From: Tetrapyrgos nigripes
Taxonomy: Eukaryota > Basidiomycota > Agaricomycetes > Agaricales > Campanellaceae
Assembly: GCA_013368315.1 (NCBI GenBank)
Contig: JAACJM010000047.1
Span: 124,001-188,000, forward strand
Length of the DNA stretch: 64,000 bases
Direction of reading: 5' to 3'
Shown here: positions 34,739 to 47,500 of the stretch, piece after piece
Layout: every line of letters starts with the position of its first letter
Position numbering within the stretch: position 1 is the stretch's first letter
Notes under the pieces: generated by a model
What the model was told of the DNA's origin: nothing
What the model saw: the letters and a program-made list of their open reading frames with translations, nothing else
Database searches by the model: none
Program-made: the position numbers and the translations under genes

Positions 34739-36796
34739 ATGGGCAAGCGACACTACTCAGATTCGGAAGACTATGACGATGAAGACTATGTGACTTCTAG
34801 GAGGCCCGCTAAAGCACCAAAAACGCGCAAAAGTGCTACTACCAAAAAGAACACCAAAACGAGTGAATATTTTTCAACAGACTTGGAGGTGCTTCAGTCT
34901 ACCACCCCACAGCATAACAAAGCCCTACATATTATCGATCCATCCACCTCATCCGCTATCCAATCTTCCTTATTAGAATGGTTCGACAAAGTCCGCGACT
35001 CCCGAGGAATGCCCTGGCGAAAACCCTTCGACCCATCTCTAAATTCCGAACAAAGATCACAAAGAGCTTACGAAGTCTGGGTCTCGGAGATTATGCTTCA
35101 ACAAACTCAAGTTGCAACGGTAATACCTTATTATAATGCTTGGATGGCGAAGTGAGTTGTTTTTTAACTTGTGTTGTGTGTCGAGTTGTAGTTGATACAA
35201 CTTTAAGCTCATTTGCTCATCTAAAGGTTTCCTACTATTCGTGAACTTGTGAATACCTTGCTCCTCAGTCAACCCTTGTTATGCTCACGCTCATGTAGGC
35301 CGCTGCTTCTATCGAAGAAGTCAACAGCCTCTGGAAAGGACTAGGCTACTACAGCCGCGCCAGTCGTCTCCTAGCTGGTGCACAAAAGGTCGTTAAAGAT
35401 TACAAAGGCGAATTACCAGACAACGCGAAGGATATGGAATCAAACATACCTGGAATTGGTCGATATAGTGCGGGAGCAATTTGTTCGATAGCTTATGGGG
35501 AGCGGGCTCCTGTGGTGCGTAATGCAGCTTCAGTTTTGTGCTAAAGAAGGCTGATGTTTTCTCCACTTTTAATGAATTCAGCTCGACGGGAACGTCCATC
35601 GGTTGCTCAGCCGACTTCTCGCTCTCCATGCCCAACCGAAAGCCAAACCGACCTTAGACATCCTTTGGTCTGCCGCAGAAGCTCTTGTGCAGGATGCCAG
35701 TAATAGTAGCACACAAACCGAGTCGTCATCATGTATGTGATAGTGGTTTATTGTTTTCAAGGGATTTGCTCAACTAGTGCACCCGATGCAGCAAAGACAA
35801 CCACTTCAAATCATCCTGGCGACATAAACCAAGCTTTGATTGAACTGGGGAGCACCATTTGCAAAGTACGGGATCCTTCATGTGGTGATTGTCCATTGCG
35901 TTCCCGGTGTCGTGCATATGCTTTTGCAACGAAGGTTAGTTCGATTGTCTTTGCTTTAGCCATTCCTTGCTGAAGATCTTCCCAGACAGGAACAGATTGC
36001 ATAGTGGATATCGAAGACGCGTGCACACTTTGTGAGCCTTTACCAGAAGGCAGTGATGTTACTATCTATCCCATGAAGGCAGAGCGTAAAAAGGCTAGAG
36101 AAGAATTGGACCTCGTCAATGTGATTGAATGGTGTTCATCAACTGACCCGCAGGATCGTCGTTTTTTACTGGTCAAGCGACCAAATAAAGGTAACCGTAG
36201 TACTGATCTTTCTTGCAACCTGCACTGACTCGGACTGGATCTGATTTCTGCTCAGGGCTCCTGGCTGGACTTTACGAATTCGTGACCACACCCGACATAT
36301 CTTCAACCTCAACCAAATCTGACCTTTTGAAGCTGACTTCTGAGCAGCTGATCTCGGTTTTCAACGATTCTCTTGGTGTTCTTTATACTAAGTCTCCCAG
36401 GGACGCAGACGTCAAGGCCACAATTTGCCGTGCTGTGGACGTCGTCGCAGCGGGCGATGTAATACATGTCTTCTCGCATATCAAGAAGACTTACAGGGTC
36501 CAATGGCTGGTTTTGAAGGGAGGATCCTGTCCTCCGGCCGTCGGATCTGGCTCAATCCAGCCAAGCCCGCTCAACAGCAAGAAAGCAAAGTCAGGCAAGA
36601 AACGGGAAGATGAGAAAAGTACGAGTCAGCCCTTGTCTCAGCGCGCGATGTGGGTGCGGCTTGAAGATGTGAAGGATGCAAAGTAAGTTGGGAGCTTTCT
36701 CTGGTCACGAACCGAGTGCTTACGGTGTAGCGCAGTATTGGGACCGGTGTGGGGAAAGTCTGGGATTTGGTGCAAAGGCTATGGAACCTTCAGTAA
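34739..36796 (+). CDS. myh1: A/G-specific adenine DNA glycosylase (MutY homologue)
   Basis: A base-excision repair enzyme removing adenine opposite 8-oxoguanine. It starts at ATG 34739 (MGKRHYSDSEDYDDED), with a basic N-terminal region (RRPAKAPKTRKSATTKKN) likely for nuclear targeting. The catalytic region has MPWRKPF, SEIMLQQTQVATVIPYYNAW (Glu), the helix-hairpin-helix NIPGIGRYSAGAI, LDGNVHRLLSR (catalytic Asp) and GDINQALIELGSTIC. The iron-sulfur cysteines follow the C-x6-C-x2-C-x5-C pattern (CKVRDPSCGDCPLRSRC). After an intron at about 36193-36255 comes the Nudix-like C-terminal domain (LLAGLYEF, VFSHIKKTYRVQW). The last exon gives IGTGVGKVWDLVQRLWNLQ and stops at 36796. All key residues are intact. 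Confidence 0.94.
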
Positions 36797-37192
36797 AACT
36801 TGTTCTGCCGTCGGATTGTAGTAGGTATTTCCTGCCCACATCGGCATACTGAACCCGACCTGAACATGTCCGTCCCTATCGTCTGACTTCATCTCACAAG
36901 CCCTTTCAGCCATGGATACTGAAGTGCGGTTTCGTTTTTGCGACGTGTACATATCACCTCACCCCTTGGATTCGCTGACGTATGAGTCCAATTGAGTCTG
37001 CCATACAGTGCTCGGTAAGAAGCAACGAATGCAGATCTTGGCTATTGTAAAAAACGTCACATTGCTCTCAGCTTGGCTTCTATCTACTCAATGTGATTCA
37101 TTTCCATTCTTTCGAGAGTGCTTAAAAGGATGCCGGGAGAAGTTCATTGTTTGGCGCATTCCTGCTGATCAACCCAAGTGGTTCTGTCAGCC
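36797..37192. other. Intergenic, about 400 bp
   Basis: Terminator side of mutY and promoter side of the peptidase gene. Nothing further recognised. Confidence 0.4.
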
Positions 37193-39697
37193 ATGATTCT
37201 CGGTTTTGTGTCTCTCCTTTCTCTATCATGCTTGTCCACAGTCTCTGCCTCTCTTCCTGACGGTCGAAGAAATGCCAACATGATAAGGATTTCGGCAATA
37301 GACATGACCCAGGATCTCCAGAAAGTAAGTCGCGTCGTCATCAGTCGTAATGGCACCGAGCTCCCTCCCTTGGGTAAGTGATTTGGACATTGCGTACTTT
37401 TGTTCACTCGCTCATGTACGTCGTTTTAGACACCGTACATGAATTCGACCAACTTGTGAGCAGGATAGTAACAGGTTTATAGTCGCGCCTGAACCGAAGG
37501 ATTTCCAGATTGATCACAACAATCCGTCTTTGGGCACCTTCAAGCAACGATATTGGCACAATGCAGAGTTTTATCAGCCCGGTGCGTACCTCCAGGACCA
37601 TAACACTATACCGTCGTACTTAAGTTGAGCCTTTGCAGGTGGTGCGCATTCTCTAAGCTGGCATAGGTTTGACTTTCGCTGAAACTCTACTCCAAGGACC
37701 CATCGTGTTGATAACACCGGGAGAGATAAATGCTGAAGGTACATCGCACATTTACTGTCACATTTACCTGCTTCTTACGTGCGTGATCCCACAGGTCAAA
37801 CTCGCTATTTGACAAACGAAACCATCACTGGAATGACTGCTCAGAGAAACAATGGGACTGTCGTTGTGATTGAACACCGGTTCTTTGGTCTCAGTAATCC
37901 GGCGCCTGACCTTTCCGGCAAGAGCTTGCAAGGACTACACACTGTTCAACAAGCAATTGACGATCTCGAATACTTTGCTTTCAATGTGAAGCTTCCTCAG
38001 CCGGATGGTGACAATGTAACTCCTGATAAGGCACCTTGGATTTTGGCGGGTGGCTCATACCCTGGAGCGTTGACTAGCTGGACCATGGTCAAGTAAGCCC
38101 GATACTCCTCTGCTTGCTTTAGTATACTTACTGAACACTTCTTCAGCAAACCAGGTCTCTTCGCTGCGGGATATGCTTCTTCTGCCGTTGTACAAGCGAT
38201 CGAGTATGTCTAATTCTTGTAACATCACGATGACTAACTTACCTTGATTCAGTGCTTACTGGGGCTATTGGGAACCTATTCGTAAATTTATGCCCAAGAA
38301 TTGCTCTGCTGATATTGAAACTGTTATCGCTCACGTTGACGCTGTCTTCTCCGGTGACAATGAAACTGCCATCAACGAGCTCAAGGATAACTGGGGACTG
38401 GGGAATGTTACTCATTTGGACGATGTTGCAGCCGGTAAGCTGTTCCTTTGAACCAGGAAGCCTCAAGTTCTCATTCATTGGCTTTTAAAATCTCACATAG
38501 CTCGTACGTTTATTTGATTTCTCGACCATGCTACCTAGTGTTAATGTTGATGTTGATCCCAACCCCAGTCCGAAACAATCTCTTCGACTGGCAAAGACTA
38601 GAGGTTGGCAATGTTGGCAATGTATTGTTCAATGTATTCTGCGATTTCCTGGAGGTCGATGCCGAGACCGGTGCTACCGCTCCGGAAGAAGGATTTGGTG
38701 AGCTTTTACATCTTCCATGCACTCTGAGGCCCACGGTCTGAATCTATTTTTCCTTACCAGGTCTTGAACATACTTTGAAGGCATGGGGTGACTTTTGGGT
38801 GGCACCGCGCACGCGTTATATACGTATCTGTGAGTGGATTATCTTGGCAATTTTGTATGCGTTCTGTTTATACTGATGTCTGTGTAGTATGTGGTAACAC
38901 TGATCCCGAGTGAGACATCTTTCTCAAGACATGTCTACCGATGATTAACATTGCATTTCCAGAGAATGTCTGGGCACATATAACGCGACCGCAGAGTTTT
39001 ACACGGATACTTCTATCAACAACGCTCAGCGGTCTTTTCTGTGGATGTCGTATGTATCACTCTTTCTTGCTGAGTGTAACACCTGAACGTGCATTGACTA
39101 GGAAATATTGTTGATTATAGTTGCAACGAGCTCGGTTTCTTCAAGCCTTCACCTCCCGAGGGTCAGCCTGCCATCGTTTCCAGCTTGGTCAAGCTCGAAT
39201 ATGATATTGTAAGCTGGTGTCGGCGGGTTTGCCCTGACATGAGCTGACCTCCTATTAGCGCCAGTGTGAACTTCTGTTCTCCGATGTCTTTTCCGAGAGT
39301 AACCCTCCCCCTTTGGCAGAGGGAGTTGCAAGGACAAATGAAGTCTATCATGGATGGAACGTTAGTGTAGAGCACTTGTTCTTCACTGACGGTAAACGTG
39401 AGTGTTCGTTATCCTTTTCGCTCCTTGTCACTAACGGTTACCCAAATCGGAACAGGTGACCCATGGATCGAAGCCAGCGTTTCTGCGACCGGAGTCGACG
39501 TTCCAAGCACCTCATCCCAGCCCGTTCTCCTCAGCGAGGGTTTCCACGCCTCTGATCTGACTATGGAAAATGGTGATTTTGAACCGAGTATCAAAGCGAT
39601 TCACGATCAATGGTTCTCGACTATCCCAATATGGTTGCAAGAGTGGACACCTGGGAAGGTCGAGATGACCAAGAGTGGTGGTTCCATCGAGACCTGA
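37193..39697 (+). CDS. S28-family serine peptidase (prolyl carboxypeptidase-like), secreted
   Basis: A secreted or vacuolar serine peptidase releasing residues after proline. It starts at ATG 37193, with a signal peptide (MILGFVSLLSLSCLSTVSAS). More than ten exons follow: FDQL/IDHNNPSLGTFKQRYW, GGPIVLITPGE, NNGTVVVIEHRFFGLSNP, the nucleophile motif AGGSYPGALTSWT (Ser), ECLGTYNATAEFY, VYHGWNVSVEHLFFTDG, DPWIEASVSATG (Asp) and SEGFHASDLTMENGD (His). It has many N-x-S/T sites. The C-terminus WLQEWTPGKVEM is typical of fungal S28 members. The catalytic triad appears complete. Confidence 0.9.
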
Positions 39698-40289
39698 GGA
39701 AGAGAAACATCCAAGGTGATAGATAGAACAGACTCCCCACTAAGAAGGGCTGACCTTGGAAAGTGACTGGATGGTAGTAGTAGCAGATGGACAAGTAGAA
39801 AGGACCATTGTAGAGTAGATCCATATCCCATTCCGAGGTCCTCAGAGTTTGCTCAGTCCTCTGGTTCGCAATTCACCGCTGATGTAAGCACTTACCGTTC
39901 CTTCTTCCAATCTTGCACAGCATCAGGACTATGTCTTGCCAGATTCCTCTTTGGTCTTTCGGTCACCAGAGGGCAACCAGAGGGTGTCTTTCCCCCTTGA
40001 GCACGCGTGATGCAACTCGGCGAGGGACGCGTCTCAGGCTTATCTACAGTCTCAGCAGCTTGGCTCTCTGTTGAGCACTCAGCGAAGGACGCGTTTCATG
40101 GCTAAGTAGCATCGCAGGATACGGATAGTCTACACACAGACCTTTCTTGACCACGTGTGCATGTGGGAGGACATTTGTATTATATTAAACTGAACGCCGT
40201 TACGCGACCAGTGGCCACTCGTAGGTTCGACTTGAACGTCCATAGTCTTCTGCACAGAGCTATCAACGGGCGGGCCACCATTCGCTATC
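39698..40289. promoter_or_regulatory. Promoter region of copy E, duplicated in front of copy F
   Basis: The last ~220 bp, from about 40060, is nearly the same as about 44310-44526 and includes GACCTTTCTTGACCACGTGT. ACGCGT occurs at 40027-40032 and 40089-40094. Confidence 0.6.
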
Positions 40290-43200
40290 ATGGCAGGTCA
40301 GTCTCATTCATCACATTCAAATTACCCTTTGTTGAAGTTTGGACCGTGGTGTTAGACCCCAATGCCAGCGCAAGTACTATGCCACCACCAGAGTTATCCA
40401 CCGGTGCCACTGAACCTGCAGAAACGAGTGACGCCGATATCTCCATGGAAGATAGCGGTCCTGATTTTAGAGCACGTATCATCTCTGAAATGTTACATAG
40501 ATGCTATCTGTTAACATTGTGACGACAGGAGGAACTTCGAGCCGCATTCAACAAGTTCAGGGATTTTCAGTATCATCGCAGCTACAAATTTCGCAACCAC
40601 AAAAAAGCAGCGCCGAAACCCCTTCTCACTGTCGATGGCATTGGTCAAATTGACCTACCCTTGACCGAAGCCCATGCGTGTCTCATAGTCGAGAAGGCCC
40701 AGCAAGTGCGCTCTGGTCAAGATCAGGACCAAGACCAAGAGATGGTCGTCGACGGAGATCATTTCGAGATTGATGGGTCGAATGTGCATTTCATGAACCG
40801 ATCTTTCAAGGATTAGTTGAATGACGAGGTCCTGCAAAGGGTGACCTCTGGACTTGGAACCCAGGCTGGAGATACGACTATTGAGCTTGACAAGTTGCTC
40901 TTGCTCAAAGAAGGATCATCTGGGTATGCATGTTTTGCTGAAATACGAGTTTATTATCTCATATGGACCCACGCATTCTACAGGCACCAAATCGAAGGAT
41001 TAGTGAAGCCTCTTGGACTCTTCGCCGCTGTCATCGTCTTTTTACCCAGCGAATACACTGGGGGCGAGCTGGTGCTTACGCATGAGACTCGATCAAAAGC
41101 GCTGGGCAAGTTCTCGAAGGAGTCTCTCAAATCCGTCGTTGTGGTTGCTCATTTCGCCGATGCGCGTTGCGAGGTCAAGCCATTGTTGTCGGGTTACCAG
41201 CTCGCACTCTCATTCAACCTTATTCGCTCCGTTGACTCTCCCCTGGGCATCCCGAAATCGCCAGACACCGCCTTAGGCGTTGAAAGCGCTCGCGCTGTTC
41301 TAAGCAAGTGGAAGAATGGTCGGAGCGAAATAAAGGGAGCTGGGGATATGATCGCGTATGTCTTTGGTCACCGGTACGGCAAACTTGAATTTTGGAAAGG
41401 CGACAAATGCCTGAAAGATCAAGATGCGCACCTAGTTGCCCACATTCGCAATGTCGCAGAAAACTTTGGGTTCCTTCTCTGTATTGCCAATCTTCACCTA
41501 GATCAAATAGGTACCACAAATCCAGAAGACGAAATGGTATGCGGCTGGAAGCGAATGAGGTATGATTCCGATAGTGAATCGGAATACGGTCACACCCAGC
41601 ACTAACCAATATTCATTGGCCAAAAGTTAGTTCGGAAAGGTCAAGTTTTCGAGGGACCAGGAAACTCATTTGGAAACGAAAGGTTTTCGTGCTTCAGAAA
41701 TTTATCGGAAGCGGATCCGAGCCAATCGGATCGCTTGCCGAGGCTTCGGAAATTTAAAGTTTTCGAATCCGTTTTCGAGCACCAGAGATTTGATGTTTCC
41801 TAATTAACTTCTGGCCACGGAATATTGGTTACTGCTGGGTGTGGGTGTTGATTCAGAAATCGAATATGATTCGGAGGAGCCTGAAGAGATTGACAATCAT
41901 CCTCCCTTACGCATGTTGAAGGTCACTCAGAACAACCTCTCTACACTGGCGATGTTCGACATGGACGGAACTTACATCCAAGGCAGGATGTCCATTGATT
42001 TTGATGCCTTGGTTCCGATGGACTTTTTCAAGAACAGAACACCAGATAGACAGGAATATGGCGAGAGATATAAGGTGGGTGCTAATTTCAAGTCGTGATC
42101 TCCCTTTTCACTGAATGAGAATCAATTAGGGTGACGAGGGACTTGAACAACGTGAGTGATTCCTTTCGCTGACTTTTGTTTCTGGGCTTATAAGATGTAC
42201 ACATGTAGGATACTCTAATATCTCGACTCTGATCATGATACATGCAGATGACCCGAAATACGCTCCAAAATTCAGAGCGGACCAAGCGATACGCCATCTC
42301 GGAATCTCATTCTCCACTTCAGCTTCGTCCAGGCCAACTCCAGGCGAGCAGGAACTGGCTCATACTGCATCGAAGTATTTGCAAGATCTAAGGCCCAAGA
42401 GAAAGAGAGCGCTCACGTTGCTACATTGTGCGTGTCTCTGGAAAGACATCGATCTGTTCGACACGACGATGAAGGTCCTGGAACTCCGACCCACTTCGGA
42501 TATGTCACTGTTATATGAAGTCTGGGATGCTTTTGGATGGGATATCGTCAGTGCTCGGTGAGTTAATCAATCATTTTATGCACTGGAAGTCACTTAGGAG
42601 TATTGCAGAGTTGAAGAGAAGCTTCCGGAAATGACAGAACTGTCCATGTTCGAGACTTTCCTGGAGAAGTTTGTTAAGCACGCCTCTGATCAGGAAACCG
42701 TCCTGGTCAGCAGATGGAGGGAAAGAGTGGTTAAATTGCACATTTCACAGTTCAGGCGGCCCAGAGAGTCAGAGGTTCCCCTGCTCTTGAGAGAAATTGA
42801 GCAGCACGGCATTGGGTGGTTCATGGAAGAGTATGTGTTTCAGGCTACTCTATTCAACGACATGCTGACTCAAAGAATGATAGTGTTTTTCCGAAGCTTA
42901 TCAAAGACTATGGCGGTTCTGTGTATGACTTCTGGAAAAAACTAGTCATGGGTTTATTGGCGAAGAACCTTGGCAACACCACCTCTTCCACCTCATCCGC
43001 AGAGTCTCATTCAGCAACGTCAGCTGGTGCGAAAACGCCATTTGTGCAATGCTTAGAGGTTCTTGTGGATCTATGGGATCCCACTCGTGCAGAGCGGGTA
43101 CACTATCCTTCACTATTCAAATATCAAGAGGACCGAGTCTTCGAGATCGTGGAACTTGCCACGCAGGCAAAACATCTTGAAGTGTGCACCTCACTCTTCA

Positions 43201-43898
43201 CAGATATTCTGGAGAGGCAGGCGCCAACTGCAAAAACTTTGACGGACTTCTACCAAAAGCTTCTTCCTCGTCTCGCCCAGATCAAGGGTTTGAACATGTT
43301 CAGCAAGCCGATTGACCAGTTTACGAACACGGTAGTCTCTGAATACCTGACCCAGGTACTTGGTCCCAAGCCTGCGGAACTGAAAAGGGTTCATTCAAGT
43401 TTTGGATGTCATCACACAGATTGCCAGAAAGTACTGGAGTTTCTGAATGCGACTCGCAAAAGATCTCTCAAAGGCAGATCTCTGAAGTTGAGCCGTAAAC
43501 CGGCCATTGTCCAGCACTTGTGTAAGCACCTGGATGAGCTTGAGCCCTCGGACATGGTTTCGTATGTCGTAGGAAGCGAACGCGCGAAACGAGGAAACCA
43601 GATGATAAACATTACCAAAAACTCGATCCTGTTCACAGCGTTAGATTGGAGGTCTAAAGAGGAGGTAACAAAGATGTTTTTGAGGCAGATTGCCGGGGGC
43701 AGTGACATTGTCAAGACATTTTTGGGTACCAAATGTCTAGGCGCCGTTCTAAAGTTTTTGGATGGTTCAGGGCCGACTTCTATGCTGGAGCAGAGCGTAG
43801 CCGGCCCCAGCAACGTCGCAAACAACTCGCAGCCCAGCATCGGTGGTGGTCTCCCGACGAACCCTGTCGCAGGTTCCAAAAGGAAAACTATGGATTGA
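40290..43898 (+). pseudogene. Copy E: 2OG-dioxygenase-family gene with amber codon and MITE insertion
   Basis: Tandem sister of copy F. A tiny first exon at ATG 40290 leads to MPPPELSTGATEPAET and LLTVDGIGQIDLPLTEAH. At 40814-40816 TAG replaces the Trp codon of copy F (RPFKGWLNDEV). The catalytic domain follows (LFAAVIVFLPSEYTGGELVL) but lacks ligands: GHQIEG for HxD, ADARCEV for the distal His, SGYQLALSFNL for the Arg. At 41591 a 253-bp MITE splits the codons of YG/VDSEIEYDSEE. Beyond it the frame resumes (LRMLKVTQNNLSTLAMFD), with HCACLWKDIDLFDTTM, GPKPAELKRVHSSFGCHH and the tail GSKRKTMD. A conserved-position intron would use a GC donor (TTTAGA|GCACGT). With a nonsense codon and an insertion it is very probably dead. 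Confidence 0.8.
41591..41843. mobile_element. MITE, 253 bp, imperfect long TIRs, 3-bp GGT duplication
   Basis: Begins CACACCCAGCACTAACCAAT and ends with its inverted partner (ATTGGTTACTGCTGGGTGTG). The inverted match extends imperfectly to about 43 bp each side. GGT occurs just before (41588-41590) and just after (41844-41846). There is no coding capacity. Removing the element and one GGT restores the reading frame seen in copy F. The superfamily is uncertain: a 3-bp duplication fits CACTA or PIF/Harbinger, but the tip sequence is typical of neither. Confidence 0.85.
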
Positions 43899-44526
43899 TC
43901 AGTGTTGCTCTCATGTCGTCTCTACTTGTACCTACCGGACATACACTAATAGTCATAATGTACATATACGATACCAATACTCCGTACTCAGCAGTACTGC
44001 GTGTTAAAATTGCTAGGACGTCTGCTTTTCTTGTCTGAGCCAGTGGAAGGAAAATTTTTGTCACTCTGCCTCAACTCGGCCTCGCGCGCGTCGCTGGCTT
44101 TTCTCAGGCTTCAGCCGTTTCTCCCACAGTCCCTGCCTCACTAATGTCTTCCTCTCAGACCTGGACAAGACATTGGTTCTCAGTCCAGTAGTGAGCGCTT
44201 GAGCGCTCAGTCGACGCTCGGTTTTTTATCTGTGATTACTTTCATGGTAGTCTTTGAGACCCGACATACTCCGTGTCTTTCCCCTACGGATTCGAAAGCA
44301 CAAGGCAGCTTGGCTCTTTGAGCACTCAATGAAGGGTGTGTTTCATGGCTAAGATACGGATAGTCTACGCACACTCGCACAGACCTTTCTTGACCACGTG
44401 TGCATGTGGGAGGATATTTGTATTGTAAACTGAACGCCGTTACGCGACCAGTTAGCCACTCGTAGGCTCGACTCGAACGACCATAGTCTTCCGCACAGAG
44501 TTATCAACGGGCCACCATTCGCTATC
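43899..44526. promoter_or_regulatory. Intergenic region with duplicated promoter of copy F
   Basis: From about 44310 it repeats the sequence before copy E. The second ACGCGT of E is here changed to a GGTGTG form (44335-44341), as expected from CpG transitions. Nothing else recognised. Confidence 0.55.
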
Positions 44527-47500
44527 ATGACAGGTCAGTCTCATTCATCACATTCAAATTACCCTTTTTTGAAGTTTGGACCGTGGTGTCAGATCCCAAT
44601 GCCAGCGCAAGTATGCCACCACCAGAGTTATCCACCGGTGCCACTGAACCTGCAGAAACGAGTGACGCCGATATCTCCATGGAAGATAGTGGCCCTGACT
44701 TTAGGGCGCGTATTATCTGTCTCTGGATTTTCAGATGCCCCCTGCTAATAATTGACCACAGGATGAACTCCAGACCGCTTTCAGCAATTTCAAGGCTTTC
44801 CAATATCATCGCAGCTACAAATTTGGCGACAGTCGGAAAGCGGCTCCAAATCCACTTATCACTATCGATGGCATCGGTCAGATTGACTTACCCTTGACCG
44901 AAGCTCATGCGCTTCTCATCGTCGAGAAGGTCCAGCAAGTGCGCTCTGGCCAAGGTCAGGACCGAGAGATGATCGTCGACGGATGTCATTTCGAGATTGA
45001 TGGGTCGAATGTCCATTTTATGAATCGACCTTTCAAAGGTTGGCTGAATGATGAGGTCCTGCAAAGGGTAACCTCTGGACTTGGAACCCAAGCGGGTGAT
45101 ACGACTATTGAGCTTGACAAGTTGCTCTTGCTCAAAGAAGGATCATCTGGGTATGCATCTTTTGCTGATATCCAAGTTCATCTCTGATATGACCCACAGC
45201 TTCCACGGGCACCAAACCGAAGGAGCCGCCAAGTGTTCCGGACTTTTCGCCACCGTCATCGTCTTTTTACCCAGCGAATACACCAGGGGCAAGCTCGTAC
45301 TTACGCACGAGACTCGCTCCAAGGCTTTGGACTTTTCAGAGGAGTCTCTCACATCCATCGTAGTGGTGGCTCATTACCAGGATGCAGTCTACGAAGTCGA
45401 ACCACTGTTGTCAGGATATCAGCTCGCACTCTCATTCAACCTTCTCCGTTCCCTCGATTCGTCTTTGGGCATCCCACAATCTCCAAACACCTCCTTGGGC
45501 ATCGAGAGGGCTCGTACTGTTCTGAGCAAGTGGAAAGATGGTCGAAACAAAATCAAGGGAGCCGGGGATATGATCACATACGTTTTTGCTCACAAGTATG
45601 ACGGTCATCGTGGAAAACTGTTCTCTGATGGTGTAAAGTGTCTAAAGGATCAAGACGCTCACCTCGTCGGGCATATCCGCGATATCGCAGAAAATCTTGG
45701 ATTTGTCCTAGGTATCGCGAATCTTAGGCTGGTGCAGGTCGGCACCACGAATCCAAGCGACGAATGGTCATACGAGTGGAAACGTACGAGATATGACTCG
45801 GACAGTGATTCAGAATGGACCCACCCTTATGAGGAGTTTGATGATCATGTTCCGTTACACATGGTGAAAGTCCTTCAGAATGATCTGTCGACCTATGCGT
45901 TGTATGACATGGATGGCACCCATATTCAGGACGACATGTCCATTGATTTTGGTGCATTGGTTCCGCAGGATCATTTCAAGGATAAAACCCCAGACGAACA
46001 ACTTTATTGCGAGGTAGGCACCCGGGTTCCTGGTTTGTAAAAACTCGATACTGAATCCTCGCGCAGGATGCGAAAGATATCCAGCAATGTGAGTCATCGT
46101 CGGATTCATTGAATCTTTTCTATGTCTTAATCACCAGCACCATCTAGTTTACTACGGTGTCACAGCCCTGATTATTATCCACGGCGACGATTCGCACTTC
46201 GCTCAAAAACTCAAAGCAGACCAAGCAATACGCCTTCTCGAGAATTCGGCTACTGCTTTTTCACCTGAACCGACTCCATCCGAACAAGAGTCGGCTCGTG
46301 CGGCGTCAAAGTTTTTGAGCAATCTAAGGCTCAAGAAAGAGCGATCACAGACGCTGCTGCACTTTGCATGTCTGTGGAAAGATCTTGTTCTGCTGGATGC
46401 GACGATGAAGACCTTAGAGCTTCGTCCCACTTCAGACATGTCTCCGTTGTTTGAGGTATGGGATACCTTTGGATGGGACATTACTAGTGTTCGGTGAGTT
46501 ACTTGAATGTTCCAGATTTGCCCGATTATCGAACACCTTGCAGAGTTGAAGAGAAACTGCCAAAGATGCAAGAGCTGGCTATGCTCGAGGTTTTCCTGGA
46601 AAAATTCCTGAAACACGCCTCTGCCCAGGATGTCCAAGCGGCGGGTTCATGGAGGGAAAAGGTTGTTAAATCATATGTTCCGACATTCACCAAGCCCACC
46701 GAATCAGATGTTCCCACCCTCTTAAGGTTGACCGAGCAGTATGGCATTGCATGGTTCATAGAGCGGTGCGTATTTTCACCTGGCCATCGTTAGTTTGGAC
46801 GCTGAAGAAGCCACTTAGTGTTTTCCCAAACCTTTACAAAGACTATGATGACACTTGGTACTGCGCAGTGTTTGGCTTCTGGAAGGAGTTTGTCAAGGGT
46901 TTACTGGACAAAGACCTCGGGAGGACCACTCTTTTATCCGAGAAAACACCCTTGCTGCAGTGTTTGGAAGTCCTTGCACATTTATGGGACCCTACTCGCC
47001 ATAAGAAGGTCATCTTACTTTCGCCTTTGGAAAAACAAGCAGAACGGGTCTTCGAAATTTCAGAACTGGCTGTACGTGCCAAGCATAACGAAGTCTGCGC
47101 ATCGCTCTTCACGGATCTCCTTGAAAAGCAGCCGCCATCTCCAACAACCTTGAAGGGACTTCACCAGAACCTTCTTCATCGTCTTGCCAAAATCGAGGGT
47201 GTGGACTTATTCGACAAGCCTTTTTATCAGCTCACGGAGGCCATCGTTCCTGCGTACCTGACGCATGTACTTGGTCCCAAGCCTGCGGAACTGGTCACTC
47301 GTCCAAATTTTGGGTGCGGTTGCGTGGATTGCAACCATGTAGCCGAGTTCCTGAATGCGCCAGCCGGCTCCTTCAATGGGGGTAAATATGTCCGCAAAGG
47401 GACCTGTTTCAAGCTGAGTCTTAAAAAAAACACTGTGGAACACTTGTGCCAACACTTGGAGCGAGTGAAGGATCTAGTGTCATATGTTGCAGGCGCCCAC

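Noticed and set aside
30056..39697. P450, acyltransferase and peptidase considered as a secondary-metabolite cluster
   Set aside because: The neighbours are primary-metabolism and DNA-repair genes and there is no backbone enzyme.
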